DNA of 64,000 nucleotides, from positions 1,116,001-1,180,000 of the forward strand of contig NZ_JBHRSH010000002.1 in NCBI RefSeq assembly GCF_042643165.1, read 5' to 3'. The number at the start of each line of letters is the position of its first letter. The first letter of the stretch is position 1. Positions 18,265-26,127 of the stretch are shown here, piece by piece. A program made the position numbers and the translations under genes. The stretch is from Hyphococcus aureus (GTDB lineage Bacteria; Pseudomonadota; Alphaproteobacteria; Caulobacterales; Parvularculaceae). Below the pieces are notes generated by a model. It worked only from the letters and a program-made list of their open reading frames with translations, made no database searches and had not been told where the DNA came from.

Positions 18265-18347
18265 TCCTTTGCTCCAGCTTACGACGCAATGCAGCGATGA
18301 CCGCGCTTGACGCGTCTTTCTCTTGTTTCGTCCCTATTGCCATCATC

Positions 18348-18361
18348 ATAACGATCGTTAT
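18348..18361. promoter_or_regulatory. Operator ATAACGATCGTTAT (family B, copy 2)
   Basis: Perfect 14-bp palindrome in the divergent region between the flavoprotein/cytochrome unit (start 18264) and the Tat-signal/DUF3237 unit (start 18475). Same arms as the sites at 12169 and 19872. Confidence 0.7.
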
Positions 18362-18474
18362 AATTGATGCAACCGGGAATTCAGCGCAGGGCGCTTGTGC
18401 AATACGCCTTTCGCACAACAAAAACTCGCTGCGATAATCACAATATCCGTGCCTATGAATTGGGAGATCAAAAT

Positions 18475-18861
18475 ATGCTGAAAATGAAGCGGCGGGATAT
18501 TCTTGTAGGGAGCGGCGCGGCAGCTACCGCGATTCTCGCGTCGGGTTCAGCAGACTCGCTCGACGGCGCCTCTACAAGCGCACCCGTTCTTACTGTTTAT
18601 ACAGATGATATTCCTTCAGCGCGCGACCTCGCCCTTAAGACTGTGCAAGGCGCAAACAGCATCGCTGCGCTCAAGGGTGATCTGGTGCAGCTCTGGAAAG
18701 AGCGCATTGGCAACCATCGGGGCGCCATCCAGGGTTACACAAGCTGGAGCGACTATATCCTCATGCGCGGTCTCGGCGAAGAACAGGGCTTGCGCCTGCG
18801 CGCCGAAGCGCAACTGCGCCATATCGGCAAAAAGCCTGTGTTCCGTTGGGTTATGGCCTGA
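18475..18861 (+). CDS. Small protein with twin-arginine signal, function unknown
   Basis: About 128 residues. The start at 18475 is chosen because GGGAGATC lies 8 bases before it and because upstream codons would run into the operator. The N-terminus MLKMKRRDILVGSGAA followed by a hydrophobic stretch is a twin-arginine (Tat) export signal, suggesting a folded, perhaps cofactor-bound or complex-associated, periplasmic protein. The mature part is short, helical-looking and without Cys. It overlaps the DUF3237 gene (TGATG). I do not recognise the family. Confidence 0.7.
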   Translation: MLKMKRRDILVGSGAAATAILASGSADSLDGASTSAPVLTVYTDDIPSARDLALKTVQGANSIAALKGDLVQLWKERIGNHRGAIQGYTSWSDYILMRGLGEEQGLRLRAEAQLRHIGKKPVFRWVMA

Positions 18862-19385
18862 TGACGGCGATTCCGAATATTCCTTTAGACGGCAGTTCCG
18901 GCCCTCAATCGCCAAAGCTGGAATTCGTCTTTGAAATCGAAATCAACTTCGCCCGTTATGATTCCATTCCCGATATGCCGAGCGGCGCAGGGCGCGGTTT
19001 TGTTTATATCGACAGCGGAAAAATAACCGGCCCGAAACTCAATGGCGTTGTCCTGCCTGGCAGCGGCGGCGACTGGGCCCTGTTCCGGCCAGATGACGTG
19101 CTCTCCAGCGACGCCCGATATATGCTGGAAGCTGAAGACGGAACAAAAATCCTGATGCACAATCGCGGCTTCCTGTGGGGGCGCGAACCGGACACCCTTA
19201 AACGAATGCAAGATTGGATGTTTCGCGACGGACCCGAGGTTCCGTTTGAACAGTTCTATCTGCGCTCCTCCCCAACCTTCGAAACAGAAAAAGGCCCGCA
19301 TGAGTGGCTGATGCGTCATATTTTTTTAGGCATCGGCCGACGGCGCAAAGACGGCAATACGATCCGATATTACGCCTTGCTTTGA
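18861..19385 (+). CDS. DUF3237-domain protein
   Basis: About 174 residues. The segment GKITGPKLNGVVLPGSGGDW followed by a stretch on a measured-response core (DARYMLEAEDGTKILMHNRGF) is the hallmark of DUF3237, a small beta-barrel family of unknown function common beside aromatic-degradation genes. Its ATG overlaps the stop of the Tat-signal gene, so the two are coupled. No catalytic residues can be proposed. It is convergent with the NTF2-like gene at 19406. Confidence 0.82.
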   Translation: MTAIPNIPLDGSSGPQSPKLEFVFEIEINFARYDSIPDMPSGAGRGFVYIDSGKITGPKLNGVVLPGSGGDWALFRPDDVLSSDARYMLEAEDGTKILMHNRGFLWGREPDTLKRMQDWMFRDGPEVPFEQFYLRSSPTFETEKGPHEWLMRHIFLGIGRRRKDGNTIRYYALL

Positions 19386-19405
19386 CCTCTGGACATTAGG
19401 GCTGC

Positions 19406-19804
19406 TCAGGACGGCACAATCGCGCAGCCAACGCTTTTGATTTTGCCGTTATGCAAGTGGTAATGAATATATTGCCGCATTTCCTGAACCTCGCCTTTCC
19501 TGATCGGAAAGAACGCGCCCATGCCGTTTGCTTCAAGCGTTGCGGCATCGAGGTCTTTTATCCCTTCCACCCGGATAATGCCTTCAACCGCGGCTAGTTC
19601 ATCGCTTGATGCAAACTTTTCGATCCTGATCGTTTCCTTCACATAGGTATGCAGGAAACTATAGAAATCCGTCAGTTCCTTACGGGTCCGAATTTCAATA
19701 CCGAAAAATGACAGTTCCGGATTCTCATCATAAAAATCAAACACACCATCATAATCGCGCGCATTAAACTTGCGCGCGTAGTCTTCATATTGCTCGCGGT
19801 TCAC
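19406..19804 (-). CDS. NTF2/SnoaL-like protein
   Basis: 132 residues of the cone-shaped NTF2 fold (YEDYARKFNARDYDGVFDFYDENPEL, then strands ending in IHYHLHNGKIKSVGC). GTG start with AGGAGGGA six bases upstream. It is related to the protein at 20900, which shares FNARDY and the FY(S/K)F(L/F)H segment. The two flank the NmrA-like gene. Family members include isomerases, cyclases, hydratases and non-enzymatic binding proteins; which applies here is unknown. Confidence 0.82.
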   Translation of the reverse strand: MNREQYEDYARKFNARDYDGVFDFYDENPELSFFGIEIRTRKELTDFYSFLHTYVKETIRIEKFASSDELAAVEGIIRVEGIKDLDAATLEANGMGAFFPIRKGEVQEMRQYIHYHLHNGKIKSVGCAIVPS

Positions 19805-19871
19805 CTCTATTCCCTCCTGGACTTCTTTGCAGCGGCTATCTGACTGCAGCTTTGACGCCTTGAGAAAACGC

Positions 19872-19883
19872 TAACGATCGTTA
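19872..19883. promoter_or_regulatory. Operator TAACGATCGTTA (family B, copy 3)
   Basis: Perfect 12-bp palindrome between the divergent NTF2-like gene (19804) and the NmrA-like gene (19934). Same core as the sites at 12169 and 18348. Confidence 0.65.
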
Positions 19884-19933
19884 TAGTCTGTGACAAGACA
19901 ATCGTTGCAAGCAATATGCAGGGCGGAGGCAAA

Positions 19934-20869
19934 ATGGGAAAAATTGTCATTACCGGCGCGTCTGGGCAATATGGCCGGATGGCGACCGACAAACTTATAG
20001 CCAAAGGCGTCGCCCCGTCCGATCTCATCCTGATTACCCGCACGCCCGCAAAACTCGCCGAACGCGCCGCACAGAACTGCGACGTTCGTTATGGCGATTT
20101 TGACAAGCCGGAAACACTGGCCGGCGCCGTCAAGAGCGCAGAGAAAATGCTGTTGATTTCCGGCACTCGTGTTGGGGCGCGCATTCCGCAACATAAGGCT
20201 GCGATCGACGCCGCGGCCGATAACGGTGTGAAACACATTATCTACACCAGCTTTGTGAATGTCGAAGAAGACAACCCCGCTATTGTCACGCTTGACCATC
20301 GCGAAACAGAAAATCTCATCAAGGCAAGCGGTTGCGCCTGGACGTTTTTGCGTGACGCTCATTACGCTGACGCCATGATCCTGAACGCGGGTCCGGGTTT
20401 CATTGCTTCCGGGGTCTGGATGACAAGCTCCAATGGCGGCCGCGAAGCCATGGTTTGGCGGGAGGATTGCGTCAACAGCGCTGTTGCCGTGCTAACGCAG
20501 GATGGTCACGAAAATCAGGCCTACCCCATCACCGGTCCCGTTAGCGAAACCTTTGAAGAAGTCGCGGCCATGCTCAGCGAAATTTGCGGCAAAGAGATCA
20601 AACTCGTCGAAACCGACGATGACGGCATGTACGCGCATTTCGATGCGCTCGGCATCCCGCGCGAGCCAGTCGATGACCAGACGGTCGCCGGCATTCCCTG
20701 GAACAGCGATGACATGGTCAGTTTTGAGCGCGCATTGCGCGAGGGGTATCTCGACATCTGCACTGATCACGTTGAAAAACTGACAGGCCACAAGGCGCGC
20801 TCAGTGCGTGAACTGATCGAGGCGAATGCAGATTTTTTGAAACAAGTCGCGAAAGACAACGCCGCCTGA
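19934..20869 (+). CDS. NmrA-like NAD(P)-binding oxidoreductase (atypical SDR)
   Basis: About 311 residues, starting MGKIVITGASGQYGRMATDKL with the atypical-SDR GASGQYG dinucleotide loop at residues 8-14. The chosen ATG has GGCGGAGG directly upstream; a longer reading begins 18 bases earlier. The body resembles NmrA/quinone oxidoreductase 2-type proteins (EETENLIKASG-like segment, ITGPVSETFEEVAAML). It is followed 30 bases later by an NTF2-like gene on the same strand. Likely an NAD(P)H-dependent reductase of a quinone or enone intermediate, by family only. Confidence 0.82.
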   Translation: MGKIVITGASGQYGRMATDKLIAKGVAPSDLILITRTPAKLAERAAQNCDVRYGDFDKPETLAGAVKSAEKMLLISGTRVGARIPQHKAAIDAAADNGVKHIIYTSFVNVEEDNPAIVTLDHRETENLIKASGCAWTFLRDAHYADAMILNAGPGFIASGVWMTSSNGGREAMVWREDCVNSAVAVLTQDGHENQAYPITGPVSETFEEVAAMLSEICGKEIKLVETDDDGMYAHFDALGIPREPVDDQTVAGIPWNSDDMVSFERALREGYLDICTDHVEKLTGHKARSVRELIEANADFLKQVAKDNAA

Positions 20870-20899
20870 TTTTTTACGACCCAAGCACAGAGACAATCC

Positions 20900-21316
20900 G
20901 TGAAAGAAAGCGACTATCACCAGTACGTAAAAGCCTTTAACGCACGCGATTACGCAACGCTGGAAACATTTTTCGCTGACGATTTCGCGCTTGAGAACGC
21001 CGGTTTCATCGTTAAGGGAAAGCCCGCTTTCCGCGCCTTTTACAAATTCTTTCACGAATATTGCCGCGAGACCGTGAGGTTCAAAGGCTTTTATAACGGC
21101 AATGAGGGCTTTGTCGCCAATGTCGTGATCAGTTTTGAAGGCCTGAAAGATTTAACGCCTGCTATATTGGAAGAAAAAGGCTATCCGGGCATGACGCCGG
21201 TGGCAAAAGACAGCAAGGTCGATCTCGAATTTCTCATTCTTTATGAATTGAACAGCGACGGCCTCGTCCAGCACATTAAGGGTGCGGTCTACTTTCTTGC
21301 TGAAAAACAAGCCTAA
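20900..21316 (+). CDS. NTF2/SnoaL-like protein
   Basis: 138 residues, GTG start, in line with the NmrA-like gene. Sequence YHQYVKAFNARDYATLETFF and a C-terminal half-barrel (VDLEFLILYELNSDG) give an NTF2-like fold. It is homologous to the divergent protein at 19406. The pair around one oxidoreductase suggests they act on, or shield, a shared intermediate. The last bases overlap the convergent transporter gene. Confidence 0.8.
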   Translation: MKESDYHQYVKAFNARDYATLETFFADDFALENAGFIVKGKPAFRAFYKFFHEYCRETVRFKGFYNGNEGFVANVVISFEGLKDLTPAILEEKGYPGMTPVAKDSKVDLEFLILYELNSDGLVQHIKGAVYFLAEKQA

Positions 21317-22527
21317 CCCGCGCCGCCAATATCCGCTTTTTGTACGCGCCCGCTGAGCGCTGCAAACGCCATGCAGACCAAAACCGGTACGGCACACACA
21401 AGAAGATAGGACTGAGGCGCATAGTCCCGCGCCACAAGCGCGCCCCCGATTAAGGGCCCTGCGATAGCGCCAAGGCGCGCGACAGCAACCGCAAGCCCTA
21501 TGGCTGATGAAAAGAGATAGGGCGGATAGAAGGAGGCGCTTAACGCCATGATGGCCAGATGCGCGCCGGATACGCCGCCGCCGATGACCAGCAACAGCAA
21601 CGCCCATAACAACGCGCTGCCTGTCGCAGCGCCGGTTGCGTAAAAAGCGACGATGACCAGCGCATAGCCAATTGTAAACGCCGCAACGCGCCTTCCCCGG
21701 TCAATGAACCATGAAATGACGAGCCCGCCGACAAGGCCGCCGCCTTGGAAGAATGCGGTCAACTGGGACGACGCATCGAGCGAAAGCTTTGCTTGCGTCA
21801 AAAGATGCGGCAACCAACTGACGATCATGTAGAGAACAAACGCATTCACCGTATAGAGGCCCACAAACACCGTGGTCGCCAACAAATAGCGCGGGCTCAA
21901 TGGCGCAAGGATCGATCCGCGCGCAACCGGAGCGGCGGCTTCAATTTCCGACGACGGCGCCGCCGCAGGCAGCGTCATGAACAACACACCCGCGAGGACG
22001 AAGATAAACGCCCCCGCCACATAAAATATCAAGGGCCACCCACCGACCGCCACCAGCATTGGCGTAATGAGGCCAGCAAGAATGCCGCCGATCGCGATCC
22101 CGGCGGAAATGAACGCCAGGGTCGTCGCCTTTTTCTCCGGCGGCGCCAGTTCGGCGGTATTCGCTGTGATGTTAGGCAGGCAGGCGCCGAGTGCGAGCCC
22201 GGTCAGAAACCGCCAGACCACAAATTCCGTGATCGATGAGGAAAACCCCGTGCCAATAGTCGCCGCGCCAATCAGCGCCAATGACAACACGATCAGCAAC
22301 CGCCGTCCGTAACGATCCCCTAGCGGACCGATCAGGAGAGCCCCGACGCCAAGCCCCACAAGCACCGCCGACAAGGCGCCGCTGAGCGCACTCGGCTCAA
22401 TCCCCATATCCTTGACAATATATGGCAAGGCTAGCGGCATTGCGGCCAGATCATAGCCGTCAATCATCATCACCATGAAAAACAATGGCAGTATCAATCG
22501 CGCCATAATTCGCCGCTCACCCTGCAC
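21313..22527 (-). CDS. MFS aromatic acid:H+ symporter (AAHS family)
   Basis: About 404 residues with twelve predicted helices. The first helix carries DGYDLAAMPLALPYI, the DGxD motif typical of PcaK/BenK/MhpT/MucK symporters, and loop 2-3 reads GPLGDRYGRRLL. These carriers import benzoate-type acids with protons. A GTG at 22527 and an ATG at 22506 are both possible starts. The gene gives independent support for an aromatic catabolic function of the region. Confidence 0.88.
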   Translation of the reverse strand: MQGERRIMARLILPLFFMVMMIDGYDLAAMPLALPYIVKDMGIEPSALSGALSAVLVGLGVGALLIGPLGDRYGRRLLIVLSLALIGAATIGTGFSSSITEFVVWRFLTGLALGACLPNITANTAELAPPEKKATTLAFISAGIAIGGILAGLITPMLVAVGGWPLIFYVAGAFIFVLAGVLFMTLPAAAPSSEIEAAAPVARGSILAPLSPRYLLATTVFVGLYTVNAFVLYMIVSWLPHLLTQAKLSLDASSQLTAFFQGGGLVGGLVISWFIDRGRRVAAFTIGYALVIVAFYATGAATGSALLWALLLLVIGGGVSGAHLAIMALSASFYPPYLFSSAIGLAVAVARLGAIAGPLIGGALVARDYAPQSYLLVCAVPVLVCMAFAALSGRVQKADIGGAG

Positions 22528-22544
22528 ACCAAATCTCCAGCCTT

Positions 22545-23201
22545 TTACACAGAACCATTATTACGGCGCCCGGTCACCGGATTCGGATAATGATAGGGCG
22601 GGATGAAAGCTTCAGGCCAGGCCTCATAGTTGTAAGTAGACGGCGCATCGGGTTCGAGCCCTTTAAAAGACCGTACAAGCTTGACGCCGCCCTTGTCCCA
22701 GCCGCGATCATATTCGGAATAAAACGTAATGAAGCCGTGCAGTTTGGCGATGCGCCAGATCCCATCGACCTTCACATATTCATTTTCATAAGTGGCCTCT
22801 CCCCAGCGCGCCTCAACGTCAAGGGTCGCGATCTGAATGAAGGTCCGCCAGCGCCCTTTCGCCGTTCCGGATTCTGCATTGATTGTGATGACCGGTTGCA
22901 GCTGCATATGGTTGAAAAGCACGCCGCGCTCATATTTCGGGAAGTTGTTCATATATTGCCGAACACGGTCCTGACCTTTGTAAACGCCGCGCCCCGCAAT
23001 TTCGAGGGTCCCGTTTTCAGCGAACAGGTCGGCAGCGTCATCCCATTGGCCTTTGTCTACATAATAGCCGTAAGTCCGTTGCAGGTTGGAAATCGCTATA
23101 TAGTCGTCAGCCGCACCTGCGCGCTTTTCCAGTTCGCTCATCTTGTTTTTAAGGCTTTCCACTTCGCGTTGCAGCGCGACAAGCATGTCTTCCTGGCTCA
23201 C
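22545..23201 (-). CDS. SnoaL-like protein with N-terminal coiled coil
   Basis: About 218 residues from a GTG at 23201, chosen because AAAGGGAG sits 8 bases upstream. An N-terminal heptad segment (LVALQREVESLKNKMSELEKRA) precedes an NTF2-fold domain (LQRTYGYYVDKGQWDDAADLFAENG) and a C-terminal tail ending in a PYHYPNPVTG motif. The divergent gene at 23400 encodes a clear paralogue with the same three-part layout and PFHYPHPVTG tail. The upstream neighbour on the same strand is none, the downstream one is the AAHS transporter 17 bases away. Confidence 0.83.
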   Translation of the reverse strand: MSQEDMLVALQREVESLKNKMSELEKRAGAADDYIAISNLQRTYGYYVDKGQWDDAADLFAENGTLEIAGRGVYKGQDRVRQYMNNFPKYERGVLFNHMQLQPVITINAESGTAKGRWRTFIQIATLDVEARWGEATYENEYVKVDGIWRIAKLHGFITFYSEYDRGWDKGGVKLVRSFKGLEPDAPSTYNYEAWPEAFIPPYHYPNPVTGRRNNGSV

Positions 23202-23399
23202 GTCGTTGACTCCCTTTGACTTATCAAAAGTCTGATTGAAACCTTCACCCCGAGCAAGCGCCAACTAAACTACCCTACCGAGAATACGAACCAACTTCAG
23301 AATTGAAGGCCTATAGAATCATTCAGAGCACCATATAGACCGGTTCCGGCGAGGCTTCTTCATGCTAGGAAAATGAGGCGTTTGACCGGGAGCGATGAA

Positions 23400-24131
23400 A
23401 TGACCGATACGGAAGAACTGAATGCGCTGAGACAGGAACTGTCCGAGATGCGCAATGAAATCGGCGCCTTGCGGGACAAAAACGAGATTCGTGAGCTTCA
23501 ATACAAATATGGCTACTATCTCGATAAATGCCTCTATGACGAGGTCGTGGATCTGTTTGCCGAGAACGGCGCAGCGACGTTTTTGAACGGCGTTTTTCGC
23601 GGCAAGGAAAGCATCCGGCGGCTTATGTGCGGATGGTATCGCGAACTCTTCACACAAGGCCATAACGGGCCGGTTTACGGCTTTTTTCTCGATCACCTTC
23701 TGCTTCAGGACATCATTACGGTGTCGCCCGACCGGCAAACCGCAAAGGGCCGGTTTCGCTGCCTGATGCTTGCCGGCACGCATGAGAGCCGCCCGCAAAT
23801 TCCGGGCATGCCGCGCGCCTGCTGGGAAGCTGGAATATATGAACATAGCTATGTGCGCGAAAATGGCGTCTGGAAAATCGACGTCTATGACTATTCCCTT
23901 TTGTGGCAGGCGGATTACGCGCAGGGCTGGTCGGTTGGCGGCGCCCTGCTTCCACCGCTTGAGAAAACCTATCCGGAAGACCCAAACGGACCGGACGAAT
24001 TACTTAAGGAAACACCGCGCGTCTGGCCTGAAACTCGCGTTGTGCCTTTTCATTATCCGCATCCGGTCACCGGCGAAGACTGGGCGGGCGATCCGGTTGG
24101 CAAGCGACCGGAGGGCATGAAAGATCGCTGA
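23400..24131 (+). CDS. SnoaL-like protein with N-terminal coiled coil, paralogue
   Basis: About 243 residues from ATG 23400 (GGGAGCG upstream). Layout: N-terminal coiled coil (LNALRQELSEMRNEIGALRDK), NTF2-like domain (LQYKYGYYLDKCLYDEVVDLFAENG), and a tail ending with PFHYPHPVTGEDW. It is divergent from, and homologous to, the gene at 22545. Such proteins with Tyr/His-lined pockets are often annotated as nuclear transport factor 2 family; some act as dehydratases or isomerases. Function here unknown. It is convergent with the second Rieske gene. Confidence 0.83.
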   Translation: MTDTEELNALRQELSEMRNEIGALRDKNEIRELQYKYGYYLDKCLYDEVVDLFAENGAATFLNGVFRGKESIRRLMCGWYRELFTQGHNGPVYGFFLDHLLLQDIITVSPDRQTAKGRFRCLMLAGTHESRPQIPGMPRACWEAGIYEHSYVRENGVWKIDVYDYSLLWQADYAQGWSVGGALLPPLEKTYPEDPNGPDELLKETPRVWPETRVVPFHYPHPVTGEDWAGDPVGKRPEGMKDR

Positions 24132-24146
24132 CAAGCGGGCATTTAG

Positions 24147-25199
24147 TTAAGCTGCGCTGGCGTCGACCGATCTTTCTTCCTTGGCCAATCGCTCCACAAG
24201 TTTGTTAAACATCACCACACCGCGGTCATGCGCCGATGGGAGCACCCGCGGGGTTTCCGTCTTGTCCAGTATCGCCTGCTGCGCCTCGATCATGGTTTTG
24301 TCTTCGGCGAAGGCCTGTCCCGCAACGCCCATCAAGATGTCACGCAGGGCTTCATCGCCATGCTTCACATGCGGTCCCCAGGAAAAGAAGTATCGCGATG
24401 TTTTTTCCGTCATGGGCGTCACCGCCTGGCTGGTGAAGGTCACCCCTCTGATCGCGTCATCAAGGTCTTGGGGAGGGCCGTACTTGCATTCTTCCGCATA
24501 GCCTCGCTTAAAACTGCCGCTCCACATGAGCAACACGCCTGGGATCAAATAGTCGTAACTGCTCCAGGCATCGATAAGCTCATCATTGCTGCGCGCGGCA
24601 GGCCCGGCGGTGCCGGTAATCCATCTTGAAAACCGTACGCCTCTGTCTAGCGCAGCGATATTCGGCGCTGTTTTTGCAAAATCATCGCCTGCGCCGAAGC
24701 TGTTCGCATGAACATAAGTCAGGTGGCTAAAGTCGCACAAATTATCGCTGATCAGACGCGCCTCCGCCGCATAATCAAAGTGGCCGCGCCCAAGTATGTA
24801 ATTGGGATCATCGAATCCCACCGCTGGCGGGATAAGCGCTTCGTCCGCTTTATCGGGATCGCCCATCCAGACCCAAATCCAGCTATGTTTTTCAGTAACC
24901 GGGTAGCTCTTCACCTTTGCACTGGCGGGAATAACGTCCTGACCCGGAATTTCTGAAACATGCCCGTCTCTTGAATAAAGAAAACCGTGATACATGCAGC
25001 GCAATTTGTCGCCTTCGCACCGACCCAGCGATAACGGCGCCAAACGGTGCACACAGCGATTTTCCAGCGCCGCGATGTCGCCTCGCTGGCTGCGCCAGAT
25101 CACAACAGGTTCGCCAAGCAGATCGATCGCCAAGGGCTTTTCAACTTCAAGATCCTGCGTCCACGCAGCAACATACCAGGCGTTGCGAACATAGATCAT
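24147..25199 (-). CDS. Rieske non-haem iron oxygenase, vanillate O-demethylase oxygenase type (copy 2)
   Basis: About 350 residues from ATG 25199, which has AAGGAG seven bases upstream; a longer reading from 25220 would approach the operator. Rieske ligands Cys49-x-His51 and Cys68-x-x-His71 (CVHR, CMYH); mononuclear iron motif SDNLCDFSHLTYVH with Asp156, His159, His164. It is paired with a divergent TetR gene as copy 1 is. It lacks a local reductase. The probable activity is demethylation or hydroxylation of a methoxylated aromatic acid. Confidence 0.9.
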   Translation of the reverse strand: MIYVRNAWYVAAWTQDLEVEKPLAIDLLGEPVVIWRSQRGDIAALENRCVHRLAPLSLGRCEGDKLRCMYHGFLYSRDGHVSEIPGQDVIPASAKVKSYPVTEKHSWIWVWMGDPDKADEALIPPAVGFDDPNYILGRGHFDYAAEARLISDNLCDFSHLTYVHANSFGAGDDFAKTAPNIAALDRGVRFSRWITGTAGPAARSNDELIDAWSSYDYLIPGVLLMWSGSFKRGYAEECKYGPPQDLDDAIRGVTFTSQAVTPMTEKTSRYFFSWGPHVKHGDEALRDILMGVAGQAFAEDKTMIEAQQAILDKTETPRVLPSAHDRGVVMFNKLVERLAKEERSVDASAA

Positions 25200-25224
25200 G
25201 GCTTGCTCCTTCAAATCCACCCTT

Positions 25225-25241
25225 CTATAACATTGTTATAG
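25225..25241. promoter_or_regulatory. TetR operator CTATAACA-T-TGTTATAG
   Basis: Perfect 8-bp arms around one central base, between the Rieske gene (25199, minus) and the TetR gene (25258, plus). The ATAAC...GTTAT outline resembles family B sites but the spacing is one base shorter, so it is treated as a separate operator. Confidence 0.72.
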
Positions 25242-25257
25242 ATTTTTCAGGAACCGC

Positions 25258-25824
25258 ATGTCAACACGCGCCAAAACTCAAAAAAAATCCGCCAGACCCG
25301 TTACCCGGGAGGCGGTTATCGAAGCTGCTTTTTCCGTCGTCGAAAGAGACGGGCTTGCCGGACTGAACATGCGCCGGCTGGCTGATGCGCTGAAAGTGCA
25401 GGCGCCGACAATCTATTGGCATGCCGGCGACAAGGCTGAAGTTATCCGGTTGATGGCGGCTCAAATTTACGACGAGGCTTATGCGGCCGTCCCTGATATG
25501 GATGACTGGCGCTTATGGCTTCGCCGTTTCGGGCATGCCTTTCGGGCCTCGCTTCTGAAGCACAGAGACTCCGCGCAGATTTGCGTTATGGCGCGCCCGC
25601 CTATCGACGATGTTGAAGACAATGCGGAAGCGATTTCGGCGCCGCTGGTCAATGCCGGTCTGGACCGCGCAACCGCTCTGTCCTGTCTGGCTTCGGTTTT
25701 ATCCTTCACACTCGGCTGGGCCTGCTATCAGCAAAGCGACGCAATGCATGATTACCTTTTGAAACTGATCGATTTTGACGACAGTTTCGAAAAAGGCCTC
25801 AATGCGCTGATCAACGGCTTCTAA
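25258..25824 (+). CDS. TetR-family repressor with TetR_C-like domain
   Basis: 188 residues. HTH MRRLADALKVQAPTIYWHAGDKAEVIRLMA has the same layout as the TetR at 12869, and the C-terminal parts are also alike (WAC/GAF-YQQS segment: WACYQQSDAM against WGAFQQSSNA). Divergent from the Rieske oxygenase gene with a palindrome between. Likely a self-regulating repressor of the Rieske gene that is released by an aromatic ligand. Confidence 0.9.
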   Translation: MSTRAKTQKKSARPVTREAVIEAAFSVVERDGLAGLNMRRLADALKVQAPTIYWHAGDKAEVIRLMAAQIYDEAYAAVPDMDDWRLWLRRFGHAFRASLLKHRDSAQICVMARPPIDDVEDNAEAISAPLVNAGLDRATALSCLASVLSFTLGWACYQQSDAMHDYLLKLIDFDDSFEKGLNALINGF

Positions 25825-25864
25825 GCGTAAGTCCGCCAGCAAATGGCACCCCTTCGGCGCTGCG

Positions 25865-25878
25865 GCAATAATTATTGC
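25865..25878. repeat. Perfect 14-bp palindrome GCAATAATTATTGC
   Basis: Lies 40 bases after the TetR gene, in the 303-base gap before the TonB receptor gene. The rest of that gap holds the family A operator at 26032 and no ORF that I can support. The palindrome resembles no other site in the window and could be a regulator site for the receptor gene or a weak transcript end. Confidence 0.3.
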
Positions 25879-26031
25879 AGCGCAATATAACGACGCTGAG
25901 CGCAAGGGTGCGCTGGCAATATTTCTCCGCATGCGCTGCCTCCGGTCGCAACGTTGCACAATCCCCACGCGGGTCAGATTTTTCGACAATCAGCGCTTTA
26001 CCGCTGTGCAAGCCGACCTAAAACCATTAAA

Positions 26032-26044
26032 TACCATTTGGTAG
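26032..26044. promoter_or_regulatory. Operator TACCATTTGGTAG (family A, copy 4)
   Basis: Same core TACCATTTGGTA as the site at 2973, about 85 bases upstream of the TonB receptor start. It links uptake across the outer membrane to the two dioxygenase genes. Confidence 0.68.
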
Positions 26045-26127
26045 AAAACATAGACCGGGCCATTCACCCGGCGACGGATCAGAATTCGCAACCGCAAGGC
26101 GGGTGTAATTGTCCAGGGAGGGACGTG

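Noticed and set aside
18364..18474. Upstream extension of the Tat-signal protein
   Set aside because: Would begin at the edge of the operator palindrome and lacks a ribosome binding site, whereas the start at 18475 has GGGAGATC and begins the twin-arginine signal.
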